DNA from: Cydia pomonella
Taxonomy: Eukaryota > Arthropoda > Insecta > Lepidoptera > Tortricidae
Direction: 5' to 3'
Length of the DNA stretch: 64,000 nt
Assembly: GCF_033807575.1 (NCBI RefSeq)
Contig: NC_084703.1
Coordinates: 12,524,001-12,588,000, forward strand
The notes under the pieces were generated by a model that had not been told where the DNA came from, ran no database searches, and was given only the letters and a program-made list of their open reading frames with translations. A program made the position numbers and the translations under genes. Shown here piece by piece: positions 45,266-59,170 of this stretch (position 1 is its first letter; every line of letters begins with the position of its first letter).

Positions 45266-45350
45266 GCTTTGATCCTCCAGGAGCCATCGTCACTGCGGAC
45301 AGGTCCCAGGATCTTCCTGAACACTTTTTTTCCGCTATCAGGAGCTGAAT
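45247..45350 (-). pseudogene. Second reverse transcriptase scrap, opposite strand
   Basis: Minus-strand reading KVFRKILGPVRSDDGSWRIK resembles the (R)KI(L/F)GP(V/I) motif of non-LTR reverse transcriptase C termini. It abuts the + strand RTE relic, giving two retroelement fragments tail to tail. Confidence 0.55.
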
Positions 45351-47517
45351 TTCCTCTTTTTGAGTTAGTTTCGGTATACAGGTGTAATTTTTAAATGGGC
45401 ACTGAGGGCCGTTGCCCAGGTGTGTTGATCAGGTAGTTACCTGAACCCCTGCTGCTACGCGATAATTATTGTCTTAGGAGACTTTCCAAAACTTTTCCAC
45501 CGAGGACGAGTGACATTTTAAGATTTTGGAAAAAATTAACAGTCAGCAACATAATCGTCATTTTCGAATTTTTATGCTAACCGATAACATTTTTATTCAT
45601 GATCAGAAGTTTTTATAGAAACCAGCCTAGGCTTTTCTTGGAATAAACATTTCATTTTTATAACCACACATTTAGAATCCATGTTGCTTCTAAGCACTTC
45701 ATGTAAACCCCATTTCATAGATAATCCTCCTTACAGCGACAATAATCTATCTATAAGCCACATCGCTACATTCAATTGTACTCATGTACATACGTAAATT
45801 GTACAAAGGGATGTCGCACCAGCAACTTCCCAGAGAGATTTAAGTGTTATTATATGCTACATACATTTAATTAACCCTACCCTCTACGGATTACATCTAA
45901 GTTGGCCGTGTGTACTTGTATGCGGCGGACGCGAGCATAAGCGGGCTTCTACGTTATTACACATCCTAATAGCTTGCCAAGGGAATAAATACAATTTAAT
46001 TGCTTATTGAGCATCTGCAATTATTTTATTATAAGCCAGTTGCAGTACCCTTTTACTAATTAAAGTAGATTTCTGCCTCTTCATATACGGGATCATGAAT
46101 TGATCTTTCTACATAGGTAGGTAAGTTTTACGTTAATAAATTTACACATGTTACGATTTACGAGTGTATTAATATATAATAATAGATTAATGTGTTTATT
46201 AAGCAATTTACACGTATATATTTAGTACTTTTAAGAACAAGATTCGTGTAATTTTTTAATTAATACTAAGACGAGGCTTTGCAATGAATACCGGTGTCTA
46301 CATTTTATTTGGCGAAACGCCAGTAAGACCATAAGCTAATTACAGCCTAGGTAGGGAAGTATTCTCCAAACTCTTAGAGAATCTTACCTAATTGAGTTTC
46401 CAATAAAATCGACACTTTACTTAAGGAACTTTTTGACTAATGGCAATAGTTGTTGGGTGTTTAGACTTAAAATAATGTTTTCCGAACGTTCGAAATGCTT
46501 GGCCGAATACTCATGATGTGATATGATAGCTCATATATTTTTTCTTATTTGTGCCTACGCGTATTTTTCCTCTCCAGCAAATAGTTACGCGACATTACTT
46601 TAAATACAAAACATTTTTTATTTGAACAGGAATACTGAATTGACACTGCACTAAAATAAAGTGCAATTCACAACTCAATTCCAATTAACATTTCGCTACA
46701 GTTACTGCTTATACGCACACTTCGTTTTTTATACCGTGTCCAATTTGGCGACTAAAAACGCTGAAACATGTTTTAGCGATTGCATTTTCCTCCTATTTAA
46801 TAAAACTAGTAAAAGCAATATATATATCGATTAAGTAATAAGATTTACATAGTTTAAATGTCATTTTGTAACTAGATTCGGGCCGCTCACGTCCGCGGGA
46901 CGTCAAAGATATGTTTACATTTTTGTACCTTACTACTTTATAATAAGGCGAAGAATGTAAATATATATTCGTCGTAGATTGTACTCATATACTTGTAGGG
47001 GTTCTAAGGCAAGCATTACCTACTTAAAGTTGAAAGCTAGCTTAGTTCTATAACTTTAAAGTACCGACGTGAAGTGATTCTAATAATCTCTATGTATTTG
47101 CATAATTTGAAATGGCATAAGTACCTACTTTACTGAACTTATGTATAATTTTTAGATTGTTTGGATATCATGTATAAAATAAAGCAGCTGTCCTCGCATA
47201 ACCCGTTAAAATGCTTTTTAATTGCTTGTACTCGTAGTTAGTTTTGTCGCTTTTACGGAGAGTTTCGTTTTGATTGTACGTAAAACTAAACCGCTGTTCC
47301 CGTGCTAACTAATCAGATTGGGAGCGGCATTTGACAGTATTCAAGCTTCCATTGTGTGTTAGTTACGTTCGTGAACTAGTCCTTGTGACTAGGTAATTAC
47401 TCTTGTTATTTTAGTTGTAGTGGCTATATTAGGTAAGTTCTGATTTTTAAATTGGTAACAAAGATTGAATGTAAAAATGATTGTTTAGTTTTTAATAAAT
47501 TGAACTGTTGAAGAGAT
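45351..47517. other. Largely unique AT-rich stretch
   Basis: No gene or recognised repeat. Possibly intron or intergenic DNA of a gene outside the window. Confidence 0.45.
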
Positions 47518-47536
47518 GGGGGGGGGGGGGGGGGGG
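47518..47536. repeat. Poly(G) run
   Basis: About 19 consecutive G bases. A shorter run is at about 16777-16787. Followed by GTCACAGTGGATCAC, which recurs as GTAACAGTGGATCACC near 47727. Confidence 0.95.
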
Positions 47537-48017
47537 TCACAGTGGATCACTTTTTTTATAAGGGCCATTTTAATTTCAAATTGGGTTGTTATCTTATCTG
47601 AGCCTAGAGTATCAATCTAACTCTTAAGCCTTATTAAGGAATAAGCTGTGAAAAAGGCTAAAAAGAAAAAGATATAAAATTAAAATAAAAGTAGAGAAAG
47701 ATTCACTATTAGCCATGTGTGGGTAACAGTGGATCACCGCCAGATTAAACGAAACGGTAAGACGTACAAACGAAATTTATCTTAAAAGAGTTATAAATAG
47801 GTCACTAATCATAAATGAATATAACTAAAGCTAACTCAAAAAACTTTAAGTTACTAAAAGCTATCTTCCGACCCTTGGCTTCTCGGCAAGGTGCCATTGC
47901 ATATATTTCTTTCTTAATATGGCACACACCTTACCCGATAACTACCAGCCCCTCTCCCCTCTACTTATTTTTTCACCTACCTAATGATTACGACTATCAA
48001 AATTTACACTTTATAAA

Positions 48018-48080
48018 TAAGTTAACGTCGCCATTACAACTATTTGGCCCGATAATAGTTGTAATGGCGACGTTAACTTA
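48018..48080. repeat. Perfect hairpin: 27-bp inverted arms, 9-nt loop
   Basis: Arms 48018-48044 and 48054-48080 pair without mismatch (TAAGTTAACGTCGCCATTAC... / ...GTAATGGCGACGTTAACTTA). Loop 48045-48053. Isolated in unique AT-rich DNA. Confidence 0.95.
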
Positions 48081-49169
48081 AAAATAGTACAATAACAAAC
48101 CTAAATCGAATTTTCGACCGTTCAATATTTGTGTAAAATATATATCCCCGTGTCATGTGGTTAATGTATTTACTTTAAGTGCAAGATAACAATCTCTCGA
48201 GTGCTGTTTCAGCGCCGCGGCCGTCGAAGATAATTTTCTGAGGTCGCGTTCCAGTATGTTATTTCCCCTGTGGCACGCATTTCAAGGCAACGTTTGGTAT
48301 TGCGTGCTGCCTTTTTTAAGTAGATATGCAGTATTTTTAATACTTGAGGTAAGTTTGTCATATTTGACACTTTTTACAAGCTTTTATTTATCTTGGCTGT
48401 TAGTATGTTAGTGTGGGTCAAATCTTAAAAGCTAAATTTGACCTATTTCCTGATTTCCGATAGAGCTGAAATGTTGAATACATATGTAGGTCGGATGACA
48501 ATGCAATATAATGATAACATGGAGCTGATATGATGATGGAGACATTCCTTGGACCTCAAATTATCTCCATATCAATGATCATCTAAATCGGTAAATTATT
48601 TATCTTAATGTTTTTGTTGTTTTTTTCTTAGCCACTTTTTCTATTTCGCTTTTTGGAGGTTCTCCCTTCCAAGGGAGATATCGCTTTTTAGCGACAAGTC
48701 AGCTTGTTGTTACCTACTCATTTAAGTCCTGTATTATTGTGTACTTGTTTATAAACTGATTTTTTCTTTAGTAGTGCACAACAAAGTATTTAATTATTAT
48801 TAATATTATAAACGTATTGATTAATTATAACGATTTTAGGCTAAGCGTATAATTAATTTTATTTTTAAGTGTTTTATTTTATATTAAGGTTTGTTTTCTT
48901 TAGTTTTTAATAATTTACTTGTGTGTGTATAAAAATTGTGTATGTGACTTTTAGATTAATTTAGTCATATCTTAATTTTAGTTTCCTTATATTTTTTATT
49001 ATTAATTTTAATGATCTATGTATTTTGCCTAGCATTATAACGATTATGTAATTATGAACTAACATTAAGATAAATTATTTAAGAACATTATTATTTCTTT
49101 ATTTCATTAAGTTTAGAAATATGTAAATATCAACTATTTGTTGCACCTAATCTAGAAAATATACTTACT

Positions 49170-49300
49170 TACGTACTCCGTTGGCTCAGCGACCCAAAAT
49201 GAGACTTGGCCTCCTACACAAGACAGCGCCACTTTTCTCGGTCCTGTGCGACCTCTCGCCAATTGTCGACTCGAAGCTCGCGCAGATCCGCCTCCACCAT
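49170..49300 (-). pseudogene. RTE-type reverse transcriptase, extreme C-terminal fragment
   Basis: The minus strand reads MVEADLRELRVDNWREVAQD then REKWRCLV, a stop, and EAKSHFGSLSQRS. Family members end W-R-x-V-A-Q-D-R-x-x-W-R-x-x-V. The (AAGT)n-like tail toward 49165 is consistent with an element 3' end. Confidence 0.65.
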
Positions 49301-52300
49301 GTCCCATGAAAATATCCCATGTCCCATATGTGTGTAGAAAATATATGGTTCATTAATAAAAATCAACTAATTTATCTATTAGATAAAATTAAAACTAAAA
49401 ACTCTTAATAAATAAAATTAATATACCTCTAAAAAGTTTAGCATGGTGCAGTAAATATTAAACTTGTTATCAAGTTAAATAAATAATGAGATAAATAAAT
49501 ATAGGTTAGGTAAAGATATAAAATAATTTGTTTTAATAAAGGCAACTTTTATGTATAGATAGCTATTGACCTTAAACAGTTTCTTCGTACTTAATTTCCT
49601 AAAAATGCGTTAAGGCATAAAAGTTTTGCGTATGCGAATGTGTTGAGGGGTTAATATGTGAGAGGTACGTAAGTGAATGGCAAGGTGCCAGCGACCTGCG
49701 ACTCCTGCCCGTCGACCGATACCGATAGGCAACCAAGTCGCAGTTTTAGTCGAATGCGCTCCGTGGCTTACGCTATCTTCGAGTCATATAAAAGTCCAAT
49801 GCACTCGTGGCTTATACTAGGAGCATACGTAATACGACGTTAACGATATTAACGACCTCAACTTTGGCATAAAAGTTTACTTTTGCATAGATGTAATAAA
49901 TAAAATGATAGTTAAATATATTAAAAAGCGCATACGAAAGATCAATTCAACTCGGAAATTTAACATGAGTATGCTATTTAATTATTCATGGTTCTTTTCT
50001 ATGTGGCGGGTATGTTATTATGTATCCACATTAGCTAAAAATGAGTGATAAAAAGATGCAACAACGACGCCACCCTTCCATATATTTTTTCCCACTTCTA
50101 AATTTTCTTGATATTTTTAGTGGTCTCGGGAATATTCTAGAATAAATCTATTATGTAGTAGAATGTTCTCGAATCCTTCACGTAGGGTATATAAGAACGG
50201 GCTTGTTACAGAGATTTAGTTAAATTCGTAAAAGAGAAAGATCCCCACAATTTGCGAATTTCGGTTTTCGCGGTAGGCCCCCTGTATGTATGTGAATTAT
50301 TGTAAATGTATTTTACACCGCGTTGTCTGAGTTTATTTAGAAGAAATACATTTATTGAACAGATAACCTTTCAGTTCTTGCCGACAATCACAATACTGAA
50401 AAGACAGCATGGGTAGCAGCATAGGTATATGTATTAGATGGAATAGACTTAGGATTCAGGGTGCCGATACTACCGATAGTAACTAGATTTCTGAATCTAA
50501 AATTGCGTTGGAAGAAAGTTTCGTTTAGGTAACTTTATGCTGCAACAGCCTCTAATGCCAGGCTGGATGCCGCGCCGTCCGAATAATAATTGTAATTACT
50601 CGACGCGAGGAACAAACTTTCAATGGGATTAGACAAGAACCCTATTAGAGCAGATTCAGAATAGCGGGCCACACTAATAATTCAACGTATTTATAAGTAT
50701 TACGTATGCTGAGAAACATTAAGGATTCGTGTCTTTTAATGAAGAATAATTAGACTTCTCTCTTCATTACGTATATTATAGTGCTACCTGGGTTACTCAC
50801 CGCAAGGACATGATTTTATTACTATAAAAAATAGGTTAGCTAGGTACGCTTAAGTTTTGTTTCAATTGAAAAGAAATATGAATCGTTCTTTGAATTTAAA
50901 TATCATTTTAACATAAACTTAGATTTGCTAGTCAGTTCCAAGCCGTTTCAATTCCGTCAAGAACAATTGACGGAGGTCGCTGTCACCAGTTTCGACGAGT
51001 ACACTTATATCTATGTACCTACATAAATGTGTTTACCTACGACCTCTTATGACGTTGAGCGTCGCATAAGAGGTATATTAATATAGGAAAAGGTAGAGAA
51101 ACAACCCGGATTAAATTGACATAGGTATAATTAAAAACAAATAAGTCGTAAGTTAATTAGCCTACTGAGCTCTCACGTAAAAAGGTACCTATTTTATAAG
51201 TTCACTTAAACTTAAGCACACTGGGAACTCTTTGTTCTTGGTTAAATTTTGAATACAGAATAGGTTAGGATTCTCAAAAGCGAGAGTCAGGATCTGGACA
51301 CACGTGCGCTCCGACACGAGCCGTGGGATGTAGAGCTTAGGTCATCACTCCAGACTTGGTTATTTAAATAAATATTCGATTTTGTAAAAGTGTCTGGCGC
51401 ATTCGGGGACACAAAAGAAAGTTTGGTGTTCATGGAAGGGACAGTTACAGGGCAAAAGAATAGTTTAAATAAAAAGAAATCAATGTAAAACAATTTTTGC
51501 TAACACCTGTATCTAGTCAAAATTAAATGAATACTAGCAAGACTTACCTGATCCGGAAACTAGCTAAAATATTATTATATACACCAGGCAGTATTTATTT
51601 GAAAGAAATAATTATATGAGAAAATATTCACAAACATGTTATAGCGTGTATTTTTGATACGACCTTAATCTTAGGTAGTTTAAGCCCTAATGAACACACT
51701 TTCATAGGTTTTATAAAATATTTACGACTTTTAGTTTTCCTTATAAATTCAACAAGAAATGTATCACTACCTTGTTTTATCTCAAAACGTCGCATTTAGT
51801 GACGCCAAGTCATCGTCATATATTTTCCTCGTTTCCTCAAAATCGTTCCATAGTAGAAAAACCTACGTGACGTTAAGTTATAAATAAATACACGCAGTAC
51901 TTAGTAGGTACCTATAATCAATTTGTTTCTCCAATGACAAATTAAGACAACGAAATACATATAAAATCTATATTTGTCAGCTGGTCAGTATGAAGCACCT
52001 CACCTGTCGCAGGCGAGTAATCATTTGAGGTTTTACATGTTAAGTATAAAAGTTCTATAAAACTCTATTCGTTGTGTATTTTGAGCGCTGTTTACATATT
52101 CTTGATGGATTTTACGAATTTGGCTGTCTGTATCTAATCTGTAGGACTGTAGTTAGGAGACTTTATAGTTTTCCGTATCGCCTTAGTGAAAACATGTTTC
52201 GCTACCTATGTGGTTAAGTTTGGTATCATTTTTGTGTAAATTAAGGATGCTAAATTAATTTTCACTTTGCAAAAGGAAATTCCATGATCATCATTAGCAG

Positions 52301-54540
52301 TAAATTGCAATTTTTTGTCGTGTAAGGACATAATAATATTATACGATAAGGTTGTGCGACGGATGGCAAGTGTTTAGAACTGTTGTCATGTAATTTACTA
52401 ATTTTAAAGCGATTCCTTGTATTGCTGCATTTATGTCAAAATACGCTTGAAGTTTACCAATAAGGCACATTATGGTTGTCGATTTGCCATACGCATCACT
52501 TCACTGACACTTCACATCACTGACGTTTATTGCACATGATAAAGTCTCACTAAACTTGTCGAAATGTTAGTGTGCGCGGCAATTGAGCAATCCTTTGAAA
52601 ATTGATGAAACTAATGGGTTAAGCAAAGACTTATAATTAAGAAATCATTTTTAGGAAAAGAATTGCTTCAATAATATACGTTGTCCACGCAAATATTTTA
52701 AGCTTTATCATTTTAATCTTTGACCATTCGTCCGTTTATTGACTATTGCTTATATTGGTTGCTGTATTAGAAATACAGGTAGTAATAACTAGTTGTATAA
52801 TATGTTGTTTTTTTACTTTATTAGCTCTGTTGTAATTTTAACCCCAATTCAAAGCACTGAGCCTTTTATTTGTAATATCTGAATACTCGTAGAGTAAATA
52901 TGCCCAGAAAAATACAATAAACATACATTTTAAATAAACATCCTAATCTAACTCCTCTGTAACCGTATTTATAGGGTGAATAGAAAAAATAGGTATGGGA
53001 TATTTAAAACTATAATTCGTAGTCAAATCTTATCTAAGGAATCATGACTTAGAATTTAGGGTCAAAACAAAACTGTAATCAATGATTACCTATTCGCATT
53101 CTCAATGGTCGAGAAAGAGATAAATTAAATTAAATGTTGATTCTTATACGTTTCTTTTGCTTTGATGTGGTAATTTTATTATTATATACATTGACATTAA
53201 TGCTAGTTACTACTAAACTCGACGTATTTTATTCTTTAATTCGTTCATCATTTTAAGCGTGCTTAATTTCCAATGCTTTCTGACATCTGTATCCTCTTAT
53301 TAAGGAGTAAAACCACGGATCTCTAAAACGCTGGTAATAAAATTAAATATTCATTTAATTGAGAAGAGAGTTGTAAAAAAGCAATCATAGGAAATATTTT
53401 TCCTTTCCAGAGAGTCGTAATGGGCCACGAAACCGCTGCGTTAAAATTATTATTCACTTAATTGGTTCTAGACGCGGGGCGCTTCAGAATGATGTGGAAC
53501 GAAATTATTAAAATTCCTGGTTTGATATTTTTAAAGCTTTAATATTTTCTGCAGAATTTGTTTGATGTTTATTGTGTACATAAGGACATTGTAAGACATA
53601 GCTTAAGGTTCATCCAGAAATCATGACCAGGAATTATCACGAAAATATCAATATCCTAAATAAAAATGTCACGCTAAAGGACGTGCCGAAAAACTGAGTT
53701 GATGATATTTCAGAAATAAAAGATTATTAACTAAGTAATGAAAGGCGCCCATTTCTCATAGTTAGATACATTTTAAGTACCTATGGTAAGATTAGTTGGT
53801 CTGCCTACTTCACGAAGTGTCTCGAGAAACAAAATCAGGAACGAATGAAAAGGGCACTTTCGCTCGAGTATCAGTCGACATTTTTTATTAATTTTGAGAG
53901 TGAATTACAATATTATAACACAGATCTACAATTTATAGAAGAGTTCATAAATATGTATACATTTTTCACCTTATTTCAATGTATTAAGGTGAAGAAATGT
54001 ACACAATTTATGACCTCGACTGTATATGTAAGACTGCCTGTCAAATATCAAAAGTAGTAGAAGAAGTATTGAATTCAGAAATAATATGTGTATGTGTATT
54101 TGCTTTTGTTACAGTATATTTCAAGATATAATCACCCACCGTATCTTCTGAATACAGATTTTCGTATTTTCCAGTCTGCTAACCTTACGTTTTGGTACAT
54201 TCAAGCGGCGGCTGGCGGCCGCTATGAGGTTTAAAAGTGGTCACGTTTTTTTTTTCATTTGTAGTCTGCCTATTTTCCACTCATGAAATCTTGACATATG
54301 TGATGGCTTCCTTTTTGCACACTTCAGTTATCTTGCGTAAGCGTCATTTTAGACCTGTGTATTTACTTATATACCTAACAAAAAATAGAATAATATCAAA
54401 AATCATCATTACGATTTTTTCTTTAGGATTTACTTGCAATCGGTTACTTTGCAGTAACTCATAGCGGAGAACAGGTAGAGTTAAAACAAGATAACTGCAA
54501 CGATTTCGATAGCACAGACTATGTAAGTGTATTTATTTAT
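49301..54540. other. Largely unique AT-rich stretch, few repeats
   Basis: Apart from the hairpin at 51042-51074 and a repeat scrap near 53840 (AAAGGGCACTTTCGCTCGAG), I see no gene and little repeat content. The longest repeat-poor part of the window. Confidence 0.45.
51042..51074. repeat. Short hairpin
   Basis: ACCTCTTATG (51042-51051) pairs with CATAAGAGGT (51065-51074); inner ACG/CGT may add three pairs. No T run follows, and a terminator reading is not applicable here. Confidence 0.6.
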
Positions 54541-54650
54541 ACGTCATAATTTCATAGAAGTTTCGGTTTAAGGTTTGACGTTTAAAATAACACTAGCACA
54601 GTTTGGGGTATCCAAATTGCTGCAGACTTATCTTGGTCTAACTCTAGACT
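54541..54650 (-). repeat. Dispersed repeat (AGAGTTAGACCAAGA family)
   Basis: CGTCATAATTTCATAGAAGT, AAATAACACTAGCACAGTTT, GGGGTATCCAAATTGCTGCA and GACTTATCTTGGTCTAACTC, as in 41530-41640. Confidence 0.65.
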
Positions 54651-55488
54651 ACATTTTTTAAATTAAAACACACGAATGTTTGCAAACTGCAGTAATTTTA
54701 TATATTATTTGTATATTAAAGTATGAAAAACAGCGGATTGCTTCGTAATTTTTATTATAATATACAGCCAACTTTATGAAACTGTTTCAGAGGATTAATA
54801 AATTATCGAAATAATACAATAACGCAAAGTTAAATTTGATTACTTACAGCTTGGAATTATTCATTGCAATACATTCCAAAACAGTTTACTAAGCCTGGCC
54901 TTTGTGTTTCTGAACTGTTATAAAAAAGCCTTTTTATACTCCCTTATATATCTGTCTTACATAATCGTACTTTTATACGATTTTGTAGCTTATCAATTTT
55001 TAAAAATAATTATAGCGGATCGCATTGTACTTACTTATACCGACCATACAAGCACAGACTTTATACGAATATTAGTTCATACAATGCTTGATCTTCGTTT
55101 ATGTTACGTAGCCGTCCCCCGCAGGGTAACCGACGGTTATCTGTGCCTGCGATCGGCATTACGCCCCAACATCAGTCATAATCATGCCACGTCAAATACT
55201 AGTAATATACCCGATAATTCGTATGTTTCTTGTTGGTTTTCTCAATGACCTGATATTAAGTAATAATTTGGATGTCCACGTATCAACTTATCTACCGCAA
55301 TAACAACTTTCATTTCGATTAGAGTCGGACCAAGCTAACTTAACAAGCATAGCATTTGCAAAGACAAAGTGTAAAAATGTCATTATTAATGTCACATTTC
55401 TATGAAAATATGACGTTTATAATGACACCGTGCACTTTGTTTTATTCAAGACGGTGCAAAGTTAGCATAGATGGACTCTAATCATATT

Positions 55489-55632
55489 ATGGTGCTCCCA
55501 CATTGACTTATATAAAATGTTATATAACATTGTATGACAGTGACAACATATAAGACACTATCAATACTATCATGCTCTCTCTGTCACACGATGTGATATA
55601 TATATTATAACAGCCTATGTGGGAGCACCATT
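55489..55632. mobile_element. MITE with ATGGTGCTCCCACAT inverted ends
   Basis: ATGGTGCTCCCACATTGAC at the left and TATGTGGGAGCACCAT at the right are inverted repeats. The interior is AT-rich, also with partial self-complementarity (ATGTTATATAACAT). TA-containing flanks. Confidence 0.8.
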
Positions 55633-56403
55633 AAACACAGGACTGCTGCTTCAGCTGCCGACTACGATCTCAACAATCTTACATATTTAATCTGTACACT
55701 TCGCACAGCTGTGGCAGCTGTGCAGATTTCAAACTTTAATTATTTCAACTTGTTTAAACAAAATATCACAATTACAGATCCATTTACAAGAACATGCGCT
55801 AAGGCTATATAGTATTGGTAGATTAGTTAGACTACATACCTATATATGTTCTACAAACACTTAGCGCTTTAAATTATGTGAATGAAGCAAAATCAATTTG
55901 AGTTTAAATATGTATTTACATTTGGCATTTTTGGTTGCAACTGTAGTAGGGTTGACCCTGCAGCGTTACAACTGTAGCTTTGCAACACAAATACTTAATA
56001 CTGACTACACAAATAACGATTCACATAGTCATTTTACCAAAAAATACTTTTGATAATTGTAATTATATTAATCTTTTTTCTGCCATTATATAAATGGCCA
56101 CTAGATGGAAACACAATTCTCAAATGTTTTAATTTGGTAATTATTACAGCGTATATATATATATAATTATAACCTCAAATTATTAGTTATGTAAAATCAT
56201 AAAATAAAAGTTGAAGATATTCGATTGATAAGGATAAGTTAAGTATGAGGTTTGCAGTTTTAACCTAACCTATCCTATTTACTTTTCTTGTTGATGCCAG
56301 GTCTAAAAGTTGATATAGGGACTCATTGTTTTAAATAATAAAATATATATTTCAGGGGTTTTAGTATCTCACCCCCACCAACGGCCAAGCTACATATTTT
56401 GAC

Positions 56404-56525
56404 TAAGGTGTGGAGGTTGTGAAGTTAGGGCGTATAAAGTTAGATGCTTAGCTCTACATGAGATCTGATAACTTTTTGACAGTGCGAGCTATATGGTCGC
56501 ATCTTGGAAATATTTTACATGAATA
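56404..56525 (+). repeat. Dispersed repeat, copy 1 (GTTGTGAAGTTAGGGC)
   Basis: GGAGGTTGTGAAGTTAGGGC, GATCTGATAACTTTTTGACA and ATCTTGGAAATATTTTACAT. Reverse complement of 61190-61315. Confidence 0.6.
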
Positions 56526-58284
56526 TGATTTTGGTGGGATTTATATTTTATATTATGGCTGTTGGTCACTGAAATGTGTTGTCTAATGAGTTAGTTAAAC
56601 AAACAGTGTTTTATGAAAATACTTATTTATTTACAAAACCTTAACAAATGATATTGATACCTACCTAAACCTTTCTCAAGGATCCAATAAAAACCGCATG
56701 AAAATCCGTTCAGTAGCTTTTATGTTTATCGCGAACATACATACACACAGACAGTTCCGGCAGGAGACTTTGTTTTATAAAGTGTAGAGACATATTGAGG
56801 AATGAATGTTGTTTGTAAACTGAATTTTTGTCAATTGTTGTTTGTAAAATGATTCACCAAGCAATGCCATCTTCAATTTATTTGTTACCGCATTGCGCTT
56901 GCAATTGAAACGTTCAACTCCATCACTAATTTTATCAAGGATATTGACAATGACAATCCACCGATTCACGCTGCAACAACACTACTGCAGTAATGCTCTG
57001 CAATCGGAATGTAAAATATAACACACAGTTTTGACACTTTGTGCCTGTCCATGTACTTTTGAACCCGACTGTACAATAATAAATTATTAGTACGTACAGT
57101 TTGAATACTTAAACAAATTTCAATTTGTATAGGAAAGAAAATAGTCGTTTTACTTTATAATATACCTACTGTTAAAAGTTTTTAATAGCTTTCCGATACT
57201 CACAAATAAGTCTATAATTAAGTTTGCAGGCGCAATAAAGCATTCAATGTGGCGTACTGTGCAATTTGACAGTTTAATTCATATCAAACAAATAATTATT
57301 TTCTTCGAATGAATTCTTCTAAACAAAACTAATTCTATCCACATCAAAGAAAGACAATTTCAAGATTTAGTAGGCGACTCACACAACAATACGTATACTT
57401 TTGACGATTGTTACCGAAGACAAAGTATTTGAGTGAATACATTCTTATCTTCTTAAATATGCACATAAAACATCAAAATTCTTTCATTCAGGCAAGTTTG
57501 AATTCAATCACCTTTAAATTTATTTTGTTATATATTTGTAATCGGCTTTTGATATCAGGTTTGCATTAAAATCATTAAGTAGTATGAAGATAATGACAAT
57601 GAATAGCACAATTGAAATAGGACCAACCTAGAAATCTCTCAAACAGATCTGAAATTTGGTATGTATATAAATTAAAGGCCCCTTTTTCATGCCCGATATG
57701 TACATTGATTACTCGAGGTCCCCAAATGTCAAATGGTGTGGGCATGAAAAAGGGGCCCATAATTTATATAAATATTTATATGAATTGGATGTGTCAAAAC
57801 GATACATGCAGGCATTGAATACGGGTCTAATACTATAAATCCCCGTCTTTTGATAGGTTTGCGTGGGGATATGGATCCAACACGTAGAGGCCCCTTGACG
57901 AGCTTTAATGTCATGTAAAACGCCTCCTGGAACCCGTTCACAATAGACACCCATGAACCGGTCTCAGCAGGCATTGGGACTATTGTAGAAAAAGTGAATA
58001 GTATAACGGCCTAATCGGGAGGGAGATAGTGCGAAGAGTTGTGTCCACCTCTACTACCGCTGCGGGCGCCTCAACGTGACCACGACCGCTCTGCCAAGAG
58101 CGAAACGACAGAGAAGAAGATAACAGTCTATGGATAGAAGTTTGGGTGGACAATGAGATTGGGTTATTGCAAAGGCGCCCGGGCGTGCCATAACAATGTT
58201 TTCACAAGTTATCGAGGCAGGCGGTGACTTGCCGCTCACTAGATAGGCCCCTGAAACTGCCGTCTTGACTGAGAGAGAAAGATG

Positions 58285-58612
58285 ACCAGGAGCAACACCG
58301 GTGTGAGCAGCTCAGGGGTGTCGAGAGGTATACGGCGGTTTCTACCCAGTGGCTGAAAACAAACACTGTGCCAGCTCGCATCTTATGCAATTTATGCATG
58401 TTTCACTTCCACCCCTGGAGCATATGGTTCTAACGACTCCTCTCTGGATGGGTAATGTAGGCAAGCCAGAGTTAAGAGTCCTGCGGGTCCTCTTGGGGTC
58501 CACTCCGACCGACGAAGATACTCCGGAGACGGAGACCCTGACCGACTCTTAGGAGTACTCGGGTCCGTGGAGTCGTTACTCCCCTACAGTTCGCCACAAG
58601 CTTCCCTACCAA
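58285..58612 (+). repeat. GC-rich dispersed repeat, copy 2
   Basis: Homologous to 4110-4475 by several shared words (CACCGGTGTGAGCAGC, TTTCTACCCAGTG, TCGCATCTTATGCA) in the same order. The stretch 57870-58284 upstream is also GC-rich and may belong to the same element. Short ORFs here are not supported as genes. Confidence 0.55.
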
Positions 58613-59170
58613 AAATATATTATAATATAATTATATTTTTACTTAGTTTATGAGCAGATTACTCACTGAGTCCGGTCAAGTAGTACCCATGAAAACATAA
58701 ATAATTTTTTTTTTTAAGTAACATTAATTTTATAGTAACATTTAGTTAACATTAAACTATCGTTAACGTTAAAATATCTAACATTTAGATAAAAACAGTA
58801 TATGCGGGTGATGTTTGTGTGTTTCGAGTGTTTTTCACCTGGATTCACGGGAACGTGATTCATAATCTTGTTTTTGAGTAGCCTAACAATGCGACAACAA
58901 AGAGCGAATGGCCGCCGCGTCACAGCGTGCCTTTGCGATTTACATAAACTATGGGACACACGGTCGTGGCCTGTGAACCACAATGCATTCGTTTTCTAAC
59001 CGATTGTTTAAATGAATCGGATTTATGTACTATAATAGGTACACTTATCAGCGATTTAAGCTGGTATATTCGATTACGAAAATTATTACTAATATTAATT
59101 ACTTCTAACAACTATTACTACTGTTTTACCAACACACATAAAATAATTATCAACATTTAAAGAACATTAT

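Noticed and set aside
47815..48081. 88-codon ORF at 47815
   Set aside because: Its C terminus runs through the perfect hairpin 48018-48080 and there is no recognisable domain.
54904..55248. 114-codon ORF at 54904
   Set aside because: Composition follows local AT content, no domain, no splice context.
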